Assembly (NCBI GenBank): GCA_024509875.1
Contig: JAMPIV010017775.1
Coordinates: forward strand, 186,001-250,000
DNA: 64,000 bases
Source of the DNA: Oreohelix idahoensis
Lineage: Eukaryota; Mollusca; Gastropoda; Stylommatophora; Oreohelicidae
Direction of reading: 5' to 3'
Part shown: positions 58,514 through 64,000 of the stretch, piece after piece
How positions within the stretch are numbered: the first letter of the stretch is position 1
How the letters are laid out: each line of letters starts with the position of its first letter
Made by a program: the position numbers and the translations under genes
The notes under the pieces: model-generated
Told to the model about the DNA's origin: nothing
What the model saw: the letters and a program-made list of their open reading frames with translations, nothing else
Database searches by the model: none

Positions 58514-58610
58514 AGACTTAAAAGAAGATATGGAAAGATCTTGAACGGACAGCACGGGACGGAAAACTTGGAATGATTTTATTGACGGTCTGTGCTACAC
58601 AGATAGTGAA

Positions 58611-58861
58611 GTGTAATGAATGGATTAATGAAACAAATATAAGATAGGCATAACGGCTTGTCAGACTATTGTGGCAGTAAAGGAAAGAAGAACGAGAAGT
58701 CTAACATGAATGGTATAGACGAGGTAGAAAAAAGGGATGTACGGAAATGATGCGCATAGGAAGGGTTAAAACAGAAAGAGGTTATGCACGTTTTTCTCAG
58801 CATCAAGCAGAAGAGTGAGAGACGTCGGAACAGAAGCAGGGCAGCCATATTGAAGGCGACC
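58611..58861. other. Short non-coding interval between LINEs
   Basis: Nothing recognised. Confidence 0.4.
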
Positions 58862-58872
58862 ACTAGTTAAAG

Positions 58873-59329
58873 TTTATGGAATTGGCTTCGGGAGTAAACC
58901 CTGCGGATAAATCCGGAGTCGGAGTCCCTAAGGCAGTCTAATGTCGATTCGACATTATTCTGGCAACTCCTGCGACATGGCTGGTACCAAACTGTATCGG
59001 CTACTGCCGTTCCTTTGGATCTACCGGCTGTGTGGAGAGGGGGAACATGCTGCATGTGGAACAGCTTGATCTCCATATAACTGTGCCCAAGCTCGCGCCC
59101 TGGAGAGGACACTCCAGCTTCACCCTATAGGTGTCGGCAAAACACGGGAAGTAGCAGTTACCGGTTATAAGCTTTTTGCCCAATTGGCGTAGGGCATGGC
59201 GCCAGGGGCTACTTCCGACAGTGGGAGAGGTTCTAGGATCTCACTGGACAGCTACCGCCCGCTTCAAGCTGGGCAGCCCCCAGTCAATAAGGTGTTGTCC
59301 CGCCACTGTCTGCTTTCCCCATTGGGTGC
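58873..59329 (+). promoter_or_regulatory. 5' region of the second LINE
   Basis: Higher GC than the surroundings. In LINEs this part carries the internal promoter, which is an inference here. No TATA-like or other specific site was identified. Confidence 0.45.
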
Positions 59330-62300
59330 ATGGGGATTAGGGTCAAACCCGAACTGCGGACAGAAAATTTTGCACCAAGCAATTATCGAAAAAATAGAAA
59401 TAAGCAAACTCTCAGATTGGGATGCTGGAACGTCCGGACTATGTTGACTGGACTATCCGAAAACCTACAGGATGTAAACGATGTAAGGAAGACAGCCATA
59501 ATTAATGATGAGCTTAAACGACTTCAGGTGGATATAGCTGCACTTCAGGAAACGCGCCTGGCGGGCTCTGGAACGGTGAGCGAGAAGGACTACACATTTT
59601 ATTGGCAAGGGAAAGATCTTAATAAAGCTAGAGAACACGGAGTAGGTTTTGCGGTCAAAAAATCGCTAACTAAAATGGTTGAACCAGGCGAGAATGGATC
59701 AGAACGCCTGTTAACGCTCCGCCTGCAAACTAGCACAGGTCCCATCACCCTTGTCAGTGTGTATGCTCCTACTCTGTACTCTGCCTCAGAAGCTAAAGAT
59801 GAGTTCTACGAGAATCTAACAGCAATTATCAAAAGCATACCTAGGCAAGAACAGCTTGTTCTCCTTGGTGACTTTAACGCTAGAGTGGGTGCCGATAATG
59901 TTTCATGGCCTTCATGTCTGGGCAGGTTTGGTATTGGCAAGATGAATGAAAATGGACAACGGCTCTTAGAGTTGTGCGTCCACCATGACCTCTGCGTGAC
60001 CAACACCTACTTTCAGACAAAACCCCAGCATAAGGTGTCATGGAGACACCCACGATCCAAGCACTGGCACCAACTTCACCTGATTCTCGTCAGAAGGCCA
60101 CTCCTCAGGTCTGTGCTCTCCACATAGTGCAGACTGTGATACAGATCACTCCTTGGTTTGCTGCAAAATCAGAGCACAACCAAGAAACCTCTATCGTGTC
60201 AGACATGAAGGGAAACCACGCATTGATACCAGCAAGATGTCAGACCCTTTCATGATCGCTCAATTCACTGCGACCTTCGAGAAAGTGCTCAGTAGCCCTC
60301 AGCATGGTGATACTATTACAGAGAACTGGGAGCATCTACGGAACACCATTCAAAGTACTGCACTTGCCACCTTTGGTAAGAAAACAGCCAAGTCAAATGA
60401 CTGGTTTGATGCTTCATCAGATGTGATGGCACCTGTCATTGAAGCTAAGCGCAGTGCTATGAATGAATACAAACGTTCACCGAGTGCCAGAACCCTACAG
60501 ATCCTGAGGGCTACGAGAAGCAAAGTTCAACAAACTGCTCGACGCTGTGCAAATGACTACTGGCTCCAGCTCAGTGAGAGCATCCAGATCGCAGCGCAAA
60601 CAGGCAACATTAGACAAATGTATGACGGTATAAAGAAAGCACTTGGCCCCCATAAAAGTAAGACGACACCGCTAAAAACCATCAGCGGAGAGAAGCTAAC
60701 CGATAAGGGTAAGCAGATGGAGAGGTGGGTCGAGCACTACTCTGAGCTTTACGCTAGAGACAATACCGTTACGCCTGCAGCCCTTGATGGTGTCAACAGT
60801 CTGCCAACTATGGAGGAGCTGGATGCCGAACCAACATTAGAGGAACTCAGCAAGGCCATTGATAGCTTGGCCTCTGGCAAAGCACCAGGCAGTGATGGGA
60901 TTCCTCCTGATTTAATCAAATGCTGTAAGAGCACGCTATTACATCCCCTGCATAGGATGCTGTGCCAGTGCTGGGAAGAGACAACTATTCCTCAAGACAT
61001 GCGAGATGCCAAGATTGTAACACTGTATAAAAATAAAGGAGACAGAAGTGATTGCAATAACTACAGAGGCATCTCTCTTCTTAGTATTGTTGGTAAGGTT
61101 TTTGCCAAAGTCATCTTAATGCGACTACACAAGTTAGCTGAGCGCATATATCCAGAGTCACAGTGTGGATTCCGAGCTGGCAGATCAACAACAGACATGA
61201 TCTTCTCTCTCCGCCAGCTTCAGGAAAAATCAAGAGAGCAGAAAAGACCATTATATATCGCCTTTATAGACCTCACAAAAGCATTCGACCTGGTTAGTAG
61301 GGATGGACTCTTTAAAATCCTCCTGAAAATAGGCTGCCCTTCTAAAATGCTGGAAATGATAGTCATTCCATGACGGCATGAAGGGAACAGTCCAATACGC
61401 TGGAAGCACGTCACAGCCCTTTGATATACGAAGTGGCGTTAAACAAGGCTGTGTTCTGGCTCCGACCCTCTTCGGAATCTTCTTTGCCTTACTCTTGAAA
61501 CATGCATTCAGAGATGCAACTGAAGGCATATTCCTTCACACTAGGTCAGATGGCCGTCTGTTTAATCTTTCAAGGCTGAAGGCAAAAACAAAAATCAGAA
61601 GGGTCACTATAAGAGACTTGTTGTTCGCTGATGATGCTGCAGTCGTCACTCAAAGCCAACAGGAGCTTCAGAGCTTGATGAATCGCTTCACTAAAGCATG
61701 CAAGGACTTTGGCCTCACAATAAGTCTAAAGAAAACGAATGTGCTGAGTCAGGATGTGGGTGCTGCACCAGTTATCACTATCGATAACTATGAATTGGCA
61801 GTGGTGCACCACTTCACATACCTAGGGTCTACCATCAATGACAAACTCTCACTGGATACAGAAATCGACAGCCGCATTGGCAAAGCTGCAGCTACCTTTG
61901 CCCGCCTCACATCGCGTGTTTGGGGAAACTCTAAACTCACAATGAAGACCAAAGCTGCGGTATATAATGCCTGCGTCACCAGCACACTCCTATATGGCAG
62001 CGAGACCTGGACGACCTATGCTAAGCAAGAAAGAAGGCTCAATACCTTCCATTTGCGGTGTCTACGCCGCATCCTCGGCATCTCGTGGAAAGATAAAGTG
62101 ACAAATGTCGAGGTGTTGTCACGTGCTGGCCTTCAAAGTATGTATACGCTTCTTAGACAACGCAGACTTCGCTGGCTTGGCCATGTTCGCCGCATGGAAG
62201 ATGGTCGCATCCCAAAAGATATCTTCTACGGACAATTAGCAGATGGCAAGAGAACAGTTGGGCGACCACAGCTGAGGTTCAAAGATGTGTGCAAGAGAGA

Positions 62301-62511
62301 TATGAGGGCACTGGACATGGATCCAGCAACATGGGAGGATGAAGCTGCCGATCGCACTAAGTGGCGATGCTATTTACGGCGCCACCTCAGATTGGGCGAA
62401 GAGAGGCTCACACAAGAAGCAGAGGTGAGGAGAAAACGTCGAAAGGAGCACCAGGAAAATAAGCAGCTGAGGGCTGTCACCTCACGGGCGCATTCCCATA
62501 GTCAGTTATGA
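59330..62511 (+). pseudogene. LINE endonuclease-reverse transcriptase with two frameshifts
   Basis: Endonuclease: LGCWNVRTML near 59425, LQETRLAG (catalytic Glu), LLGDFNARVG near 59865, CDTDHSLV near 60140. A frameshift with small deletion near 60120 separates it from the next part. RT: KAPGSDGIPPDLIK near 60890, NNYRGISLLSIVGKV, CGFRAGRSTTDMIF, FIDLTKAFDLV. A second frameshift of about two bases near 61365 follows. The last segment has SGVKQGCVLAPTLF, the catalytic LLFADDAAVV near 61625, then YGSETWTTY, RRLRWLGHVRRMEDGRIPKD and a basic C-terminus. Similar proteins are often annotated as craniofacial-development-protein-2-like because that gene derives from an RTE element. Catalytic residues are present, so the copy is young but inactive as read. 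Confidence 0.93.
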
Positions 62512-62545
62512 CTGAAGGGGCTATTATTATTATTACTAGTTAAAG

Positions 62546-64000
62546 GAGACTATTTATCGTCTCCTAGATATCCAGAGTCCGGGTTGTGTAGACATAAGCC
62601 TCAATATATAGGTAGGCTGACGAGTTCCGACAATAGTACAAGGAGGAAGGGGCGGGGAAGGTTTATTCTAAAGGAAGGGTACGTAGAGTAGTTACAACAC
62701 TTCGATGGTGAATAAGTGTGTTAAGATAGCGGCCACCATAATCAGGAAAAGTTACATTCCCCGGAGTCAGTCCGGTATAACTATCTTAATAACCTGAGAG
62801 CATTCCAATAATATACCTGTACTGTCCTCAAAGTAACAATATGCATAAGACAGTGAAATTCTGAATTACATGGGTGTATGGAAGCTAATAGTGTTCAAGA
62901 GAGGAGAGTCGGATGGACCCAGATTGTTGGAGGGGTCACCGACGACATTTGTTATACATAGTGTAAATAAACATTTGTTCCAGTTGAATGCGGCGTTCCC
63001 ATGTTTGTACCAGAGTTGCTACGTGGTATTATGTGGTCACTAAATGTGTGTCGTATATAAACGGCCAACATACGGAGAAGTCAATCACCAACGCTTGAGG
63101 CAAAAGATCCTGGGTAGTCAAAGGCTGTGTGCACCAACCAATTGTTAACCAGCGCTGCCACACCATCCATCATCATAGATCGTGAAGAGTCTTATCACAG
63201 CAAGTGTAACACTTGAAGGTCTGTCTTACGTTTAAATATCGCTTTAACCCCTTAACGTATGCGTGGAGGCATATCTGGAGTCATCCTTATATGACCACCA
63301 GCTAAGCACAATGCTATATAGTATACAAATGTGGAAGTGAACCTCTGTCTGTGAGGATAATTACACCCTCACTGACTCTTGAAATTGTCCACACACTTCC
63401 AGGAATCCCCCTGTGGTGAAACATGTTGATAACCCCACCCAGCATTGCACACTAAGCTTGAAGGAGTCACTTGAGCCCCAGTCATAACTATGGCTTCTAC
63501 ATGGTTGGTCGCTTGCAGGGGGATCTCGCTATGCGCTCAAAATAGGCAGGGGGAGTTGAGATGTGACTCTGTGCAGGACGTGACAATTCCTTGGGAGAGC
63601 CCAGAACCAGAGCACAGTATTTTAGTTCTGCATATTTGGAGAGCCCCCTTGGATGGCGGTGAATGCACAGTATGTCATGCACTTCTTCTTCCTAATAGCT
63701 TATGACCAGATGTGACGATCCTTTAAATGCAAGCCAAGCTGGAGAAACTGGAGATCAAGACTTCAGCTCAATACGTTTTGGAATTGCGGAAAAGCCACAG
63801 GAAAACCATAGATCTGCATTGTAGATAATGCCAACCACTCGTCAACTTGGTATAGGCTGCAAAAGAGCGAGAAGCTCAGCAGCCCTAATTTAACAACAAC
63901 AACAATAACAACCCCTAAACACACAGGGTCCCATAGATGACTTACCATTCGTATTAACAATTTAATATGTAATACAACATGCTCAATCAGTCATACTTCG
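62546..64000. other. 1.45-kb non-coding stretch at right edge
   Basis: Short ORFs without signatures. An ACA/ATA-rich run near 63893-63915 may be the tail of an element in minus orientation continuing leftward, but nothing supports an assignment. Confidence 0.4.

Larger units (their letters stand above)
55240..58610 (+). pseudogene. Old LINE relic split by the intact LINE
   Basis: 55240-55350 and 58514-58610 together resemble the 3' part of the LINE at 26475-29043 (GCAGGGGGGAAAAACACAAA on the left; GGAAAGATCTTGAACGGACA and GTCTGTGCTACAC on the right, compared with 41910-42050). The LINE at 55351-58513 sits between them. Strongly diverged. Confidence 0.55.
58873..62534 (+). mobile_element. 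Near-complete LINE, second family, with target duplications
   Basis: 3662 bp flanked by ACTAGTTAAAG at 58862-58872 and 62535-62545. It has a ~450-bp GC-rich 5' region, coding sequence with two frameshifts, and a short ATT-repeat 3' tail (about 62522-62534). The full-length 5' end is inferred from the target duplication. Confidence 0.92.

Overview
The window looks like an intergenic, repeat-saturated stretch of an AT-rich invertebrate animal genome. I found no convincing host gene. All recognisable coding sequence belongs to transposable elements: Ty3-type LTR retrotransposons, RTE-like LINEs with a C-terminal RWxGHV-type domain, Tc1/mariner elements, a tRNA-derived SINE and short inverted-repeat elements. 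The combination (SCAN-like and coiled-coil gags, RTE-like LINEs, mariner, SINE) would suit a mollusc, perhaps a gastropod, but the species assignment is a guess.

Layout. 1-12671 is a minus-strand Ty3 element (A) whose 3' LTR runs off the left edge. Its domain order is gag-protease-integrase-RT-RNase H (Gmr1-like, integrase before RT). A non-coding LTR element (2746-7340) with a clean 5-bp target duplication is nested between integrase and RT. 12725-13339 is a LINE tail fragment with 13-bp target duplications. 13474-18530 holds minisatellite and satellite arrays interrupted by mariner copy 1 (15197-16532). 18783-23700 holds LINE fragments, a long LTR relic and long CT/AT microsatellites. 23708-25390 is a foldback element carrying mariner copy 2 in one arm. 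26191-26453 is a SINE with 15-bp target duplications. 26475-29043 is a minus-strand LINE. 29046-32300 holds short non-coding repeats, a perfect-TIR MITE and microsatellites. 34132-38150 is a collapsed Ty3 element (C) with a SCAN-like gag, and a related LTR lies at 39378-41050. 41322-46147 holds LINE fragments and non-coding repeats. 46352-53844 is the second Gmr1-like element (B). 54482-62545 contains a short repeat, one LINE with an uninterrupted 969-codon ORF, and a second nearly complete LINE with two frameshifts. 62546-64000 shows nothing I can name.

The most notable object is element B. Where element A has its integrase, B instead encodes a 271-codon ORF ending in an RNA recognition motif (RRM). 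Only the last codons of the integrase tail survive before RT. B thus looks like an LTR retrotransposon that exchanged its integrase for an RNA-binding module. The second notable object is the nested non-coding LTR element. Its primer-binding site appears to extend to about 45 nt complementary to tRNA-Ile, including an anticodon-loop position that reads as G where inosine would be expected.

The elements interact by nesting. The non-coding LTR element shares its primer tRNA with the element it landed in. Mariner copies used TA sites inside a satellite and inside a foldback arm. The intact LINE landed in an older LINE relic. Several frame breaks lie in homopolymer runs and could be assembly errors rather than mutations.
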